NCBI GenBank assembly: GCA_017792445.1
Contig: CP051232.1
Location: 2,392,001 to 2,456,000, forward strand
DNA from: Maritimibacter sp.
GTDB taxonomy: Bacteria > Pseudomonadota > Alphaproteobacteria > Rhodobacterales > Rhodobacteraceae
Length of the DNA: 64,000 nt
Direction of reading: 5' to 3'
Made by a program: the position numbers and the translations under genes. Position 1 is the stretch's first letter. Each line of letters starts with the position of its first letter. Shown in pieces: positions 9,721-18,581 of the stretch. The notes below the pieces were generated by a model that did no database searches, was not told the DNA's origin, and was given only the letters and a program-made list of their open reading frames with translations.

Positions 9721-10503
9721 ATGGTTCAACTGACCCTCCCCAAGAACTCCCGCATCCGCACCGGCAAGACCTGGCCGAAGCCCGAGGGCGCTACGAACGT
9801 CCGCGAGTTCAAGATCTATCGCTGGAACCCGGATGACGGTGAGAACCCGCGTGTGGACACGTATTTCCTCGACATGGACAAGTGCGGCCCCATGGTTCTG
9901 GACGCGCTGATCAAGATCAAGAACGAGATCGACCCGACGCTGACTTTCCGCCGGTCCTGCCGCGAAGGCATCTGCGGGTCCTGCGCGATGAACATCGACG
10001 GCATCAACACACTGGCCTGCATCTACGGGATGGAGGACATCAAGACCCCGGTGGTGAAGATCTATCCGCTGCCGCACATGTCGGTGGTCAAGGACCTGAT
10101 CCCGGACCTGACGCACTTCTACGCGCAGCATGCCAGCATCATGCCGTGGCTGGAAACCAAGACAAACCGCCCGCAGAAAGAGTGGAAGCAGTCCATCGAG
10201 GACCGCAAGAAGCTTGACGGTCTGTACGAGTGCGTCATGTGCGCCTCGTGCTCGACGTCGTGCCCCTCCTACTGGTGGAACTCCGACCGCTACCTTGGCC
10301 CGGCGGCTCTGCTGCACGCGTACCGCTGGATCATCGACAGCCGTGACGAAGCGACGGGCGAGCGTCTGGACGACCTTGAGGATCCGTTCAAGCTGTACCG
10401 CTGCCACACGATCATGAACTGCGCCAAGACCTGTCCGAAGGGTCTGAACCCGGCCGCAGCGATTGCCGAGATCAAGCGCATGATGGTCAACCGGATCGTC
10501 TGA
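9721..10503 (+). CDS. sdhB: Succinate dehydrogenase iron-sulfur subunit
   Basis: A 260-residue subunit carrying the three iron-sulfur clusters of complex II. The [2Fe-2S] cysteines are in [19 protein letters not shown] (about 78-95). The ferredoxin-like C-terminal domain has [17 protein letters not shown] (about 172-188) and [17 protein letters not shown] (about 228-244) for the [4Fe-4S] and [3Fe-4S] clusters. Length is standard. A GAAACGGAG lies upstream of the ATG. A strong hairpin terminator follows 22 bp after the stop, closing the sdh transcript. Confidence 0.97.
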   Translation: MVQLTLPKNSRIRTGKTWPKPEGATNVREFKIYRWNPDDGENPRVDTYFLDMDKCGPMVLDALIKIKNEIDPTLTFRRSCREGICGSCAMNIDGINTLACIYGMEDIKTPVVKIYPLPHMSVVKDLIPDLTHFYAQHASIMPWLETKTNRPQKEWKQSIEDRKKLDGLYECVMCASCSTSCPSYWWNSDRYLGPAALLHAYRWIIDSRDEATGERLDDLEDPFKLYRCHTIMNCAKTCPKGLNPAAAIAEIKRMMVNRIV

Positions 10504-10524
10504 GCTATCTGAACCGAAGTGAAT

Positions 10525-10556
10525 GGGCCGCGCCGGGGAAACGGGGCGGCCCTTTT
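10525..10556 (+). terminator. Rho-independent terminator after sdhB
   Basis: GGGCCGC (10525-10531) pairs with GCGGCCC (10546-10552), enclosing a GC-rich inner loop around GGGGAAAC, and is followed by TTTT. It lies 22 bp after the sdhB stop and should end the sdh operon transcript. Confidence 0.85.
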
Positions 10557-10596
10557 CGTTCTGACGCCGCCATTGCGGCCTTCAACCGGTGGTCCC

Positions 10597-10797
10597 GTGA
10601 TCCTATTCGTCTTCCTCGCCATCGGAGTGGTCGCCTACCTCTGGTGGAAACGGACCCATACGACGCTGACGCGCGACTGCCGCTGGCGGCAGGACAAGCC
10701 TGCTGGGGACTGGCATTGCGTCGCCTGTGGTGCGCGAACCGTTCCGCCCGAGGGCCAGTCGCCACGCAACTGCCTGAGGTCGGCGCGCGCCGGCTGA
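10597..10797 (+). CDS. Small single-span membrane protein with Cys motif, unknown
   Basis: A 66-residue product if GTG 10597 is used. It has one N-terminal transmembrane helix (ILFVFLAIGVVAYLWW) followed by a short cytoplasmic or periplasmic tail with WHCVACGARTVPPEG and a further Cys near the end, which could bind a metal. An upstream ATG at 10519 in the same frame would start inside the sdhB terminator, so I reject it. Not recognised; support is moderate because the gene is short. Confidence 0.45.
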   Translation: MILFVFLAIGVVAYLWWKRTHTTLTRDCRWRQDKPAGDWHCVACGARTVPPEGQSPRNCLRSARAG

Positions 10798-10970
10798 TCG
10801 CAGGCGACTGACCGCATTGTTACAACCTTGCCACAGGATCGGCGGAGCCGCGCCGGTCTTCGGCCGGATTCCGGCCTGTTGCCGGGGGGTAAGGTTTTTG
10901 TGACTTTGCCGGAATCGGAAGCCGTGGCTAGTTGGCAAAAAAGAGCAGAACAAAAAACACGGTGAATGTG

Positions 10971-11279
10971 ATGATTGCAATTCGAGAGAACTCCCGCGCG
11001 TTTCGGATGATGCCGCGCCGCACGTCGATGATTTCAATTGGTAGAGGCACCAAGGCAAAATCGGGCTTCGACGGGGACACCATCCGCAGCCAGTGGCAGG
11101 CAATTTACGCCTTCTGCACGGTGGATGAACTGGAACTGGAGCTGAACCGGCTTCAGCGCGAGCGCGCCGCGATGCGCGACTGCGAAACGACCGAGAAGCG
11201 CGCCCGCCGGATCAACCGGATCAGGACCGAGCTTGTCGATGCCCGGATCGCCCTGCTGACGGCGCGCTCGGACGGCTGA
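10971..11279 (+). CDS. Conserved-looking hypothetical protein, start uncertain
   Basis: An open frame whose second half is a highly charged helix (FCTVDELELELNRLQRERAAMRDCETTEKRARR). The N-terminal part is basic and rich in Met. The frame is open back to a TTG at 10932, immediately after an in-frame TAG. I list the ATG at 10971 (102 aa), but neither choice has a convincing ribosome binding site. No domain recognised. It lies alone before the DUF1989 gene. Confidence 0.45.
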   Translation: MIAIRENSRAFRMMPRRTSMISIGRGTKAKSGFDGDTIRSQWQAIYAFCTVDELELELNRLQRERAAMRDCETTEKRARRINRIRTELVDARIALLTARSDG

Positions 11280-11389
11280 CGGTTCCCGCGTCCGCCCGGT
11301 GCTTTACGCGCCGGTGCGGATCGTCCTACATCGGTCCCGACCACGCGGTGGCGGCGTATCAGCCGCCCCGCGAATGGAAGGGGACTCTG

Positions 11390-12247
11390 ATGACCGACAC
11401 ACCCGGCATTCCGCCCGCCGACGCCGAGGCGCGTCGTGCCATCCCGCCTGTTGTGGCGTATCCCAACGACACGCTGTCTGAGCCGGACCTAACGCTGTAC
11501 ACCCGTGCCCGTGCCAGCGCCGAGAAGGTGTTTGAAACGCAGGCCGCTCCGCGCGACGCCGCGACCTTCCGCGTGCCGGCTGGCCACTTCTTCCGCATCA
11601 CTTCTGTCGAGGGGCCACAGGTCGGGGACCTGAACCTGTGGGCCGCCGATGACCTGAAAGAGCGGTTCTTCTCGGGCAAAACCCGCGCGCTGCACGGAAC
11701 CCATGTCACCACCGGTGACCGGCTATGGAGCAGTTTCCCCTACCTGCGACCGATGGCGACCGTCGTCGAGGATACGCTGGGGTGGTACGGAACCGACCCG
11801 CATGGCGGGCGGGTGCATGACGTGATCGGAACGCGCTGCGATCCTTATACGCATCGCCTGTTGACGGGCGGCGAGTATCACCACTGCTGCCATTCCAACC
11901 TGTCCCGCGCCTTGGCCGCCGAAACCGGGATGCCGGCGCGCGAGGCCGAGATGTACGTGCATGATGTTCTGAACGTCTTCATGTGCACCGGTTTCACGCC
12001 GGATACCGGGCAGTATTTCATGAAGGCCAGCCCGGTACGTCCCGGCGACTACCTCGAATTCTTCGCCGAGATCGACCTGCTGGGCGCGCTGTCGGCCTGT
12101 CCCGGCGGCGACTGTTCCGCCGAGCACTCCAGCGACGCCGCCGCCTGCCATCCGCTGCTGATCGAAGTCTTCGCGCCTGCGCCCGGTGCGCTGGAGGGGT
12201 GGGAGCCTGCAAGAGTGAACGCGTACAGCCGCGGCCACGGGCTCTGA
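11390..12247 (+). CDS. DUF1989 / urea carboxylase-associated family protein
   Basis: A 285-residue soluble protein of the DUF1989 family. Such proteins often occur beside urea carboxylase/allophanate hydrolase genes and have no settled reaction. Visible hallmarks are RVPAGHFFRITSVEGPQVGDLNLW near residues 60-83, a Cys/His cluster GGEYHHCCHSNLSRAL around 162-177, VHDVLNVFMCTGF, and CPGGDCSAE near 245, which look like metal-site or redox residues. ATG 11390 is preceded by GGAAGGGGA. It ends 3 bp before the convergent gspF stop. No urea carboxylase genes are in the window. A creatinase, which releases urea, lies about 16 kb away, too far to infer linkage. Confidence 0.8.
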   Translation: MTDTPGIPPADAEARRAIPPVVAYPNDTLSEPDLTLYTRARASAEKVFETQAAPRDAATFRVPAGHFFRITSVEGPQVGDLNLWAADDLKERFFSGKTRALHGTHVTTGDRLWSSFPYLRPMATVVEDTLGWYGTDPHGGRVHDVIGTRCDPYTHRLLTGGEYHHCCHSNLSRALAAETGMPAREAEMYVHDVLNVFMCTGFTPDTGQYFMKASPVRPGDYLEFFAEIDLLGALSACPGGDCSAEHSSDAAACHPLLIEVFAPAPGALEGWEPARVNAYSRGHGL

Positions 12248-12249
12248 CG

Positions 12250-13461
12250 CTACTGTATCACCGCCGATTGAAGATCGAAGATCGGCAGCAGGACCGCCAG
12301 TACGACAATCAGGACGAAGCCGCCGACCAGCATCATCAGGACCGGGTCGAGTATCGCCGCAAGCCGTTTGCGGTCATTCGCGAGCCATGTTTCGACCAGC
12401 ACGGCGGCGCGTTCCGCCATCGGGGCAAGTCGTGCCGAGTCCTCTCCCACGCGGATCAGCTGCAACGCCACCGGCGGCAGGATCGGGAACCGCTTGAGCG
12501 CCATGCCGAGGCTTTCGCCCTGCCGGACAGCCGTGACGACCGCATCGGCTTCGGCCCGGTGGGTCGAGACGTCGACCACCTCTGCCGCGCCGGTGGCGGC
12601 GTTCAGCGCGGTCTGACGGCTGCCCAGCACGACAGCCATCGTGCGAAGATACTGCGCCGCAATGGTCATCCGCTTGAGCCGACCGAACACGGGGATCCTA
12701 AGCCCCGCGCGCCGCATCCGGTCGCGCCCTGCCGGTGTGCGCCATGTCACCACGACCCCGAGGACGGCGGCAATCAGCCCGAGGCACAGCGCCAGCCAAT
12801 GCGCCTCGATCCAGCCAGAGACGCCCAGAACGGTGCGGGTGATTCCGGGCAGGGGCTGGCCCGTGACCTCGAACATGCCGACCAGTTCCGGGGCGACGGT
12901 GGTGACGAGGATCGCGCAGACCACCAGCGACACGGCCGCCACGAAACCGGGATAGACCAGCGCCGTCGCGATTTCTGCGCGGTTCGCGCCCTGCGCTTCC
13001 AGATAGTCGGCCAACCCGCCGAATACCGCCGCGAGTTCCCGCGAGCCCTCTCCGGCTCGAAGGCTGGATGCGTAGTAGGGTGCGAACCCGGCACGGCTGC
13101 TGTCGATGGCGTCGGATAGCGGATAGCCTTCGAGTGTTGCAGCTTTCAGCCCGGCGGCGAAGGCCTGTATCGACTTCGATCCATCGCTTTCGATCACCGC
13201 GTCCAACGCGTTCTCGATCGGCAGGTCGGCGGCCAGCAATACCGCCATCTGCCGCGTGAAGAGCGCGCGTTCGTCGGCGTCGAGTTTTCCCCCGCGCCGC
13301 GCCGGACCGTCCCGTTTCGCCCCGGCGCGCGCCTCGATCTCCGAGGCCATCAGGCCCTGCGCCTTCAACGCGTCGAACGCTGCCCGCTCGGATTCCGCAA
13401 CCAACGTGCCCGTCCGGCGCTGGCCTTTCGCGGTATAGGCGACGTAGGCGAAGGGCTGCAC
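12250..13461 (-). CDS. gspF: Type II secretion inner-membrane platform protein GspF
   Basis: A 403-residue polytopic inner-membrane protein forming the core of the secretion platform with GspL, GspM and GspC and contacting the GspE ATPase. Two T2SS-F cytoplasmic domains (about 60-185 and 265-385) alternate with three hydrophobic spans near 170-200, 215-235 and 370-400. The N-terminus is the typical FAYVAYTAKGQRRTGTL with a LMASEIE segment. It starts at a GTG that overlaps the gspE TAG by one base (TAGTG). It is the last gene of the gsp operon and ends 3 bp from a convergent gene. Confidence 0.93.
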   Translation of the reverse strand: MQPFAYVAYTAKGQRRTGTLVAESERAAFDALKAQGLMASEIEARAGAKRDGPARRGGKLDADERALFTRQMAVLLAADLPIENALDAVIESDGSKSIQAFAAGLKAATLEGYPLSDAIDSSRAGFAPYYASSLRAGEGSRELAAVFGGLADYLEAQGANRAEIATALVYPGFVAAVSLVVCAILVTTVAPELVGMFEVTGQPLPGITRTVLGVSGWIEAHWLALCLGLIAAVLGVVVTWRTPAGRDRMRRAGLRIPVFGRLKRMTIAAQYLRTMAVVLGSRQTALNAATGAAEVVDVSTHRAEADAVVTAVRQGESLGMALKRFPILPPVALQLIRVGEDSARLAPMAERAAVLVETWLANDRKRLAAILDPVLMMLVGGFVLIVVLAVLLPIFDLQSAVIQ

Positions 13462-14891
13462 TAGAGGTCGCCCAGCACGCGGCGCACTTCGGCAAGACTG
13501 GTGCGGCCCTCGGCAGCCAGTGCGAGGCCCTGCGCCAAAAGCGTGCCATCCTTCGCAACCGCCATCTTCCGCAACTCCAGTTCGCTGGCGTTCTCGCCGA
13601 TCCGCGCCGACAGCGCCTCGTCTACCTCGACGATCTCGAACACGCCCTGCCGCCCGGCATAGCCGGTGCCGCCACAGGCGTCGCACCCGTTCGCGTGATG
13701 CAGTTCGGCCGGGGCATCGATCCCGGCGGCGCGGAACAGTGCGCCGTCCTCGGGGCCGGCAGGTTCAGAGGTCGAGCAGGTGCACAGCTTCCGCAGAAGG
13801 CGCTGCGCAAGGATGCCGCGCAGCGTCGCGGCGATCAGGTAGTTGTCGAGCCCGAGGTCACGCAACCGGGTCACCGCGGCGACCGAGTTGTTCGCATGCA
13901 GCGATGAAAACACGAGGTGCCCGGTCAGCGACGCCTGCGCCGCGACCTGCGCCGTCTCGCCATCGCGGATTTCGCCCACAAGGATCACGTCCGGGTCCTG
14001 CCGCAGCGTGGCCCGCAGCCCGGCGGCGAAGGTCATGCCGATCTCGGCGTTGGTCTGGGTCTGGCTGATGCCGGGCAGGTGGTACTCGATCGGGTCCTCG
14101 ACCGTGACGATGTTGCGCCGGCCATGGTCCGCGAGTTGCAGCAGGGAATACAGCGTCGTGGTCTTGCCGGACCCGGTGGGACCGGTCGCAAGCACGATGC
14201 CGTCCGGCCGGTCCGCCAGCCGCCGCAGCACTGCTTCCTGCGCGGGCTTTAGCCCCAGCGCGTCCAGCGGAAGCAGGCCGGAATGACGGTCCAGCATCCG
14301 CAAGACGACCCGCTCGCCGAACTGCCCGGGCAGGGTTGAGATCCGCACGTCGATGTCCCGCCCGCCATAGCGCAGCCCGATGCGCCCGTCCTGCGGCAGC
14401 CGCGTCTCGGCGGTGTCGAGCCCGGCCATCACCTTGAGCCGCGACACGACACGCTTCACCGGCACGTCGCCGCGGTCCATCACGGTGCGCAACATCCCGT
14501 CCACCCGAACGCGCGCGCGCAACCCGCCTTCGTGCGGTTCGACGTGAAGGTCCGAAGCCGTCGCGCGCACGGTGCGGCGCAGAAGCTGGTTCACCAGCTC
14601 GATCACAGGCGCTTCGGTCGCGTCTTCCAGAAGGTCGCGCATACCGGGGCCGTTGCGGGTTTCGAGGTCGAAGGACAGGTCTGCCTCGCCGTCCTCTACG
14701 CCCTGACGGTAGTGGGCGTTCAGAACCGCGTCGAAAGAGGCGGCTTCCACCTTTTCGATCTGCAGCGGACGGCGCATCCGCCGCCGCACCTCGCGCAGGC
14801 CGAACGCGGTGGCGCCGGGGCCGCACACAAGACGGTCTCCTTGCAGAACAAGCTGCTGGTCGCGGGCAAAGACGAAGGGCAGATCGGCCAT
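13461..14891 (-). CDS. gspE: Type II secretion ATPase GspE
   Basis: A 476-residue hexameric ATPase that powers pseudopilus assembly at the inner face of the membrane. Visible elements are Walker A GPTGSGKT (237-244), the Asp box around VTVEDPIEY (263-270), Walker B ILVGEIRD (303-310), the His box GHLVFSSLHAN (324-334), and a zinc-finger pair. The zinc site is odd: the first half is C370-T-C372 (CxC) instead of the usual CxxC, while the second half C403-x2-C406 is normal. The N-terminal domain that docks to GspL is short (about 90 residues). The stop overlaps the gspF start. An untranslated gap of about 100 bp with repeat elements separates it from gspD. Confidence 0.95.
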   Translation of the reverse strand: MADLPFVFARDQQLVLQGDRLVCGPGATAFGLREVRRRMRRPLQIEKVEAASFDAVLNAHYRQGVEDGEADLSFDLETRNGPGMRDLLEDATEAPVIELVNQLLRRTVRATASDLHVEPHEGGLRARVRVDGMLRTVMDRGDVPVKRVVSRLKVMAGLDTAETRLPQDGRIGLRYGGRDIDVRISTLPGQFGERVVLRMLDRHSGLLPLDALGLKPAQEAVLRRLADRPDGIVLATGPTGSGKTTTLYSLLQLADHGRRNIVTVEDPIEYHLPGISQTQTNAEIGMTFAAGLRATLRQDPDVILVGEIRDGETAQVAAQASLTGHLVFSSLHANNSVAAVTRLRDLGLDNYLIAATLRGILAQRLLRKLCTCSTSEPAGPEDGALFRAAGIDAPAELHHANGCDACGGTGYAGRQGVFEIVEVDEALSARIGENASELELRKMAVAKDGTLLAQGLALAAEGRTSLAEVRRVLGDL

Positions 14892-14934
14892 GACGGGAAT
14901 CTACCGCAAGCGAAGCGGGCTAGGCGAGGGGGAA

Positions 14935-14956
14935 CAGAATTTTCGCGAAAATTCTG
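14935..14956. repeat. Perfect 22-bp palindrome CAGAATTTTCGCGAAAATTCTG
   Basis: A perfect 22-bp inverted repeat in the gap between gspD and gspE. Its core GAATTTTC-N2-GAAAATTC recurs, with a 3-base centre, just upstream of nusG (56438-56458). It is followed directly by the GGATATTT...CCAAAGAAG element. As RNA it would form an AU-rich hairpin without a T-run, so it is not an obvious terminator. Confidence 0.7.
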
Positions 14957-14969
14957 ATGCCTCCGGCGG

Positions 14970-14991
14970 GGATATTTTCAGACCAAAGAAG
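14970..14991 (+). repeat. Dispersed short repeat, copy 1
   Basis: The 22-bp sequence at 14970-14991 (GGATATTT, two variable bases, AGACCAAAGAAG) is 20/22 identical to 32481-32502, in the same strand orientation. I believe related sequences are dispersed through rhodobacterial genomes, but that needs a genome-wide count. It lies in the gspD-gspE gap and ends 2 bp before the gspD stop codon. Confidence 0.6.
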
Positions 14992-14992
14992 C

Positions 14993-16924
14993 TCAGGGCG
15001 TGCTGAATTCCAGCCGCGACGGTAGCGGCGGGAAGGTGCGCGTGCGGGCGTAGGGGTCGATGAAGCCCGCGTCGAACGGCTGGTTCAGGTTGGCGCCGTC
15101 GAATGGGAAGCTAGACGGCGGCAGGTTCGGGTACTGATCGTCCGGGTTCGGCTTGATCGCATCCGAGGCGCGGCGAGCGTCCAGCGCCAGTTCCGCCGTC
15201 AGGCGGTGCGCGTCCTCGTCATTATGCACCACGCGGGGGCGCAGCAGAAGCAGCAGCACCCGCTGGTCGCGGTTCACGGACCGCCCGCGGAACAGGTTGC
15301 CGAACAGGGGCAGGTCCTTCAGGCCCGGCACACCCTGGTTCTCGGCACCCGAGCCGTTCTCCAGCAGGCCGCCCAGCATGATGACACGCCCATCTCCGAC
15401 AAGCACGTTGGTGTTCAGCGTCCGTTTCGAGGTGATTTCGCCGCCCGCGGCCGAGGTCGAGTTCGTGAGGTTCGACACCTCCTGCTCGATGGACATCCGC
15501 ACGGTGGCGTCGCCGGTGATCTGCGGGGTGACGCGCAGGGTCAGGCCGACGTCCTCGCGTTCGATGGTCTGGAACGGCGCGTCGGGCAGGGCGCTGTCGC
15601 CGACGGTGGAATAGCTGCCGGTGACGAAGGGCACCGACTGAGCCACGACGATCTCGGCTTCGGTGTTGTTCAGGGTCAGAACCGAGGGTGTCGACAGCAA
15701 CCGCGCAGAGGTGGACCCCGTGAGCGCGGTGATGAACCCAAGGAAGCCGTCGTCTCCGTTCTGCTTGCCATATCCCAGCGTACCGCCCTGACCGGGGCTG
15801 ATGGCGTTGCCGTCGATTGCGGCCGAGACCAGCGAGGTCAGCGAGGGGCGGCCGCCGATCGAGAACTCGGCGCCGCCGAACAGGGCGTTGTTCAGAAGAA
15901 CCCCGAACTGCGCGGACAGGTCCGACAGGGTCTGCACCGAAAGCTCGAAGATGACGGCCTCGACAAGCACCTGGCTGGGGCGCTGGTCCAGACGGCGGAT
16001 GGCGGCGGTGATGGTGCCGATGCGGTCCGCCGGCGCGGTGATCAGCAGCGAGTTGGTTTGCGGTTCGGCGACGATGGTCACCTCGCCCGGCTGGTCCTGC
16101 CCACCGGCCAGCACGGATCGGGCGATGACCGATTCAAGTTCGACTGCGTCGGCGTAGTTCAGGCTGACCACGGCGGTCGAGACGCTGCGCTGCGGGGTGT
16201 CGAGTTGAGTGACCACCTGCCGGATACGGCTGCGGAACTCGTCGTTGCCCGACACCACAATGGCGTTGGACCGCTGGTCCGCCGACAGGCTGCCGCCGGG
16301 CGGAACGATGTCCAGCGATTGCAGGGTGGCAAGGATCTCGGTCGCGATCGAATGGCTGAGCCGGATGGTTTCGATCGTTTGCGCCGCTGGCCGGTCCAAC
16401 TGGTCGATCAGGCGCGCGATCCGTTCGATGTTCTCGCGACGGTCGGAGATTACCAGAAGGCTCGACTGGTCGATGGTAGACACCACCGCTTCGGCCGGCA
16501 GAAGGGGGCGGATCACCTCGACCACCTGCGGCAGCGGGATGTTGCGGATCGCGAATACGCGCGTCTCGAAGGCGCCGCCCGCCGTCCTGACACGTTCTCC
16601 CGGCGCCAGTTCGCGGGCGAGGTCCAGCGGCACGATGCGGTCGACCTGCTGACCCTCGATGATGGTCAGACGGTTCAGTTCCAGCACGTTGAGGAAGACT
16701 TCGTACAGCGCGGCGGAGTTCACCGTCCCCGGCGCGATCACGGTCACGGTCCCCTGCACGCGTGCGTCCAGGGTGAAATTCCTGTTGGTCGCCTCTGCCA
16801 CGATCTCGACGAAGCTACGCAGATCGGCGTCCCGAAGGTCGAGAGCGATCTGGGCACGTGCGGTCGTAAGCGTTGCGCAAATCAGCGCGAGGGCGACAAG
16901 GACTGCTCTGCTAACCTTGCCCAA
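14993..16924 (-). CDS. gspD: Type II secretion outer-membrane secretin GspD
   Basis: A 643-residue secretin forming the outer-membrane gate. It has a signal peptide (KVSRAVLVALALICATLTTARA), an N0 domain beginning IALDLRDADLRSFVEIVAE, and three N-domain repeats (N1 about 100-175, N2 about 180-250, N3 about 255-335). The secretin core follows: SARLLSTPSVLTLNNTEAEI, VGDGRVIMLGGLLENG, and PLFGNLFRGRSVNRDQRVLLLLLRP. The C-terminal tail is Pro-rich (NLPPSSFPFDG). The start is a TTG 14 bp inside gspC, preceded by AAAGGT. Secretins often need a pilotin lipoprotein; none is encoded in this operon. Confidence 0.95.
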   Translation of the reverse strand: MGKVSRAVLVALALICATLTTARAQIALDLRDADLRSFVEIVAEATNRNFTLDARVQGTVTVIAPGTVNSAALYEVFLNVLELNRLTIIEGQQVDRIVPLDLARELAPGERVRTAGGAFETRVFAIRNIPLPQVVEVIRPLLPAEAVVSTIDQSSLLVISDRRENIERIARLIDQLDRPAAQTIETIRLSHSIATEILATLQSLDIVPPGGSLSADQRSNAIVVSGNDEFRSRIRQVVTQLDTPQRSVSTAVVSLNYADAVELESVIARSVLAGGQDQPGEVTIVAEPQTNSLLITAPADRIGTITAAIRRLDQRPSQVLVEAVIFELSVQTLSDLSAQFGVLLNNALFGGAEFSIGGRPSLTSLVSAAIDGNAISPGQGGTLGYGKQNGDDGFLGFITALTGSTSARLLSTPSVLTLNNTEAEIVVAQSVPFVTGSYSTVGDSALPDAPFQTIEREDVGLTLRVTPQITGDATVRMSIEQEVSNLTNSTSAAGGEITSKRTLNTNVLVGDGRVIMLGGLLENGSGAENQGVPGLKDLPLFGNLFRGRSVNRDQRVLLLLLRPRVVHNDEDAHRLTAELALDARRASDAIKPNPDDQYPNLPPSSFPFDGANLNQPFDAGFIDPYARTRTFPPLPSRLEFSTP

Positions 16925-17768
16925 GGTTGACCTTTATGATCTGGCGGGTTCCATCGCGAAGGATCTCTAGGTCGATGGTCCCGCCTTGCGTTATGGCGTC
17001 TGGCAGGTGTGCCAGCAGGTCTGGATTCTCCACCATGGACCCGTTGATGCGCAAGATTTTATCGCCGGTTCGCAGCCCGATGCGCTCATAAAGCTCGCCC
17101 TGTCGTATCCAGACCACATCCAGCGCGCTGGATCCGTCGTCTTCATCGGTTAGGACAAGACGCCCTGCGGCCTCGAACGTACGCTGAAGAAAACGCCGAT
17201 CCATCCGCTCCATCGTCACGTCCACTTCGCCGAGCGTTTCCGGCGGCGGCGCCGGTTCCTCGGAGACGGTGGTCATGAACAGGCTGCTGTCGGTGCGTGT
17301 GACGGGGATCAATTGCGGCAGGCCGCGCCACGTGATCCAGACACCGTCATTGTCGATCTTCTCGACGATCTCGCCGCCTTCCAGTTCGTCGCCGACGCGG
17401 ATCAGTTGCTGCAGGCCACCGGCCGAGACCAGCGCCCAGCCCTCGCGGTCGCCAGCGACGATCCCGGCGAGGATGTAATCGTAGCGGATTTCCGGTTCGG
17501 GCTCGGGCTGGGGCTCTGGCGCGGGTTCGGGGGCTGCCACCGGTTCGGGCTCGGGGACGGGTTCCGGTGCGGGCGGCACCGTCCCGAACACATCGGGCCA
17601 CTGTGGCGACAGGGTCGGGGCGGCCGCCAATACGACCGGAACGCCTGCAGGTTCGGGCGGCACGAAGGCATCACGGTCCGGAGTTGTTGCCGTCAGCGCG
17701 ACGCTGCCCGCCGCGACTCCCAGGGCGGCGACAGAGGCGTATTGCGCGATGTTCGACAGGACGGTCAT
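16911..17768 (-). CDS. gspC: Type II secretion protein GspC with PDZ domain
   Basis: A 285-residue bitopic inner-membrane protein that links the platform to the secretin. It has one N-terminal membrane span (AQYASVAALGVAAGSVALTA). A long Pro/Glu linker follows (about 75-105, alternating EP and AP). Next comes the homology-region domain (IRYDYILAGIVAGDREGWALVS). A C-terminal PDZ domain ends it (ERIGLRTGDKILRINGSMVENPDLLAHL). I prefer ATG 17768, which has GGAG 11 bp upstream, over a TTG 27 bp earlier. Its end overlaps gspD by 14 bp. In canonical operons gspC is the first gene; here it is ninth, after gspN. Confidence 0.88.
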   Translation of the reverse strand: MTVLSNIAQYASVAALGVAAGSVALTATTPDRDAFVPPEPAGVPVVLAAAPTLSPQWPDVFGTVPPAPEPVPEPEPVAAPEPAPEPQPEPEPEIRYDYILAGIVAGDREGWALVSAGGLQQLIRVGDELEGGEIVEKIDNDGVWITWRGLPQLIPVTRTDSSLFMTTVSEEPAPPPETLGEVDVTMERMDRRFLQRTFEAAGRLVLTDEDDGSSALDVVWIRQGELYERIGLRTGDKILRINGSMVENPDLLAHLPDAITQGGTIDLEILRDGTRQIIKVNLGQG

Positions 17769-17855
17769 TGTTGAAATAGCTCCGATGTCCGCCAATGCAT
17801 TAGGAAACCGGCGATTTCATGTCTATCACCCTTTGAGCCGTCGCGCCATTCCCGC

Positions 17856-18581
17856 TCAGCGTGTGGCCGCCGATCCCTCGATGATCCAGCCCGCACCGTC
17901 CGGGCGTCCGATACGGTCGAGCGCCGACACGATCTCGGGCGGCAGGTCTTCGCTTTCGGCGACGCGCAGGCTGTAGGTGACCGAGGTCTCGGTCAGAGTT
18001 CCATGCGCGTCGGCCTCTACCGGCGCGGCTCCATCGGCCAGTGCCAGGTCTGCGGTCCAGTTGCCGTCTCGGTCCAGCGTCGCGTGCAGGGGGCCGCTGC
18101 CGAAGCCGGTGCCTGCGACGGTCGCCCCGACAACTTCGGCCGTGACATCCCCGGAGACCACGGGGTCGTCGTTGAGACCTGTGATGTAAAGCACGCCCTG
18201 CGCACCGGTGATGTCGCCGGTCACGCCGGGCACCAGTGCCGAGACCGGGCCGCTGCCATCGCTGATCCGGACCCGCATCGAGGTGGGCCAGAACGGGACC
18301 GACGCACGTCCGACCGCGTCCACGCTGTCGCCGCGAAGACGCACGTTCCATTGCCAACCGGACGCGTTCGGCAGTTGCGCGGTCCAACTCACCGTCATTC
18401 CGGCGAAGGGCAGCCCGTCTGGCAGAATTGCGCTGCCATTGCGGACGGTGGAGTCCGGCGTGACCGCATCCGTCCAGCCCGGCAAGTCGGTCACCGACCG
18501 CAGGTGCTGCATGCGTCCCTGCCATGCAAGGGCGACCAGCGCCCCGCCAAGGAACACAAGGATCAGGACAAGCACCCTCAT
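17856..18581 (-). CDS. gspN: Type II secretion protein GspN
   Basis: A 241-residue protein with an N-terminal membrane anchor (VLVLILVFLGGALVALAW) and a periplasmic beta-rich domain. GspN features include LPDGLPFAGMTVSWTAQLPNASG and paired strands through TADLALADGAAPV to the C-terminal GRPDGAGWIIEG. GspN is an accessory inner-membrane component present only in some type II systems and not always essential. It overlaps gspM by 4 bp and is 87 bp from gspC, the largest gap within the first block of the operon. Confidence 0.85.
   Translation of the reverse strand: MRVLVLILVFLGGALVALAWQGRMQHLRSVTDLPGWTDAVTPDSTVRNGSAILPDGLPFAGMTVSWTAQLPNASGWQWNVRLRGDSVDAVGRASVPFWPTSMRVRISDGSGPVSALVPGVTGDITGAQGVLYITGLNDDPVVSGDVTAEVVGATVAGTGFGSGPLHATLDRDGNWTADLALADGAAPVEADAHGTLTETSVTYSLRVAESEDLPPEIVSALDRIGRPDGAGWIIEGSAATR

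Noticed and set aside
10519-10596. 92-aa version of the small gene after sdhB starting at ATG 10519
   Set aside because: The first 26 codons lie over the sdhB terminator hairpin; the GTG at 10597 starts the membrane helix.
17460-17570. Pro/Glu low-complexity stretch in gspC as a tandem repeat or insertion
   Set aside because: It is in frame and is the usual flexible linker between the membrane span and the periplasmic domain of GspC.
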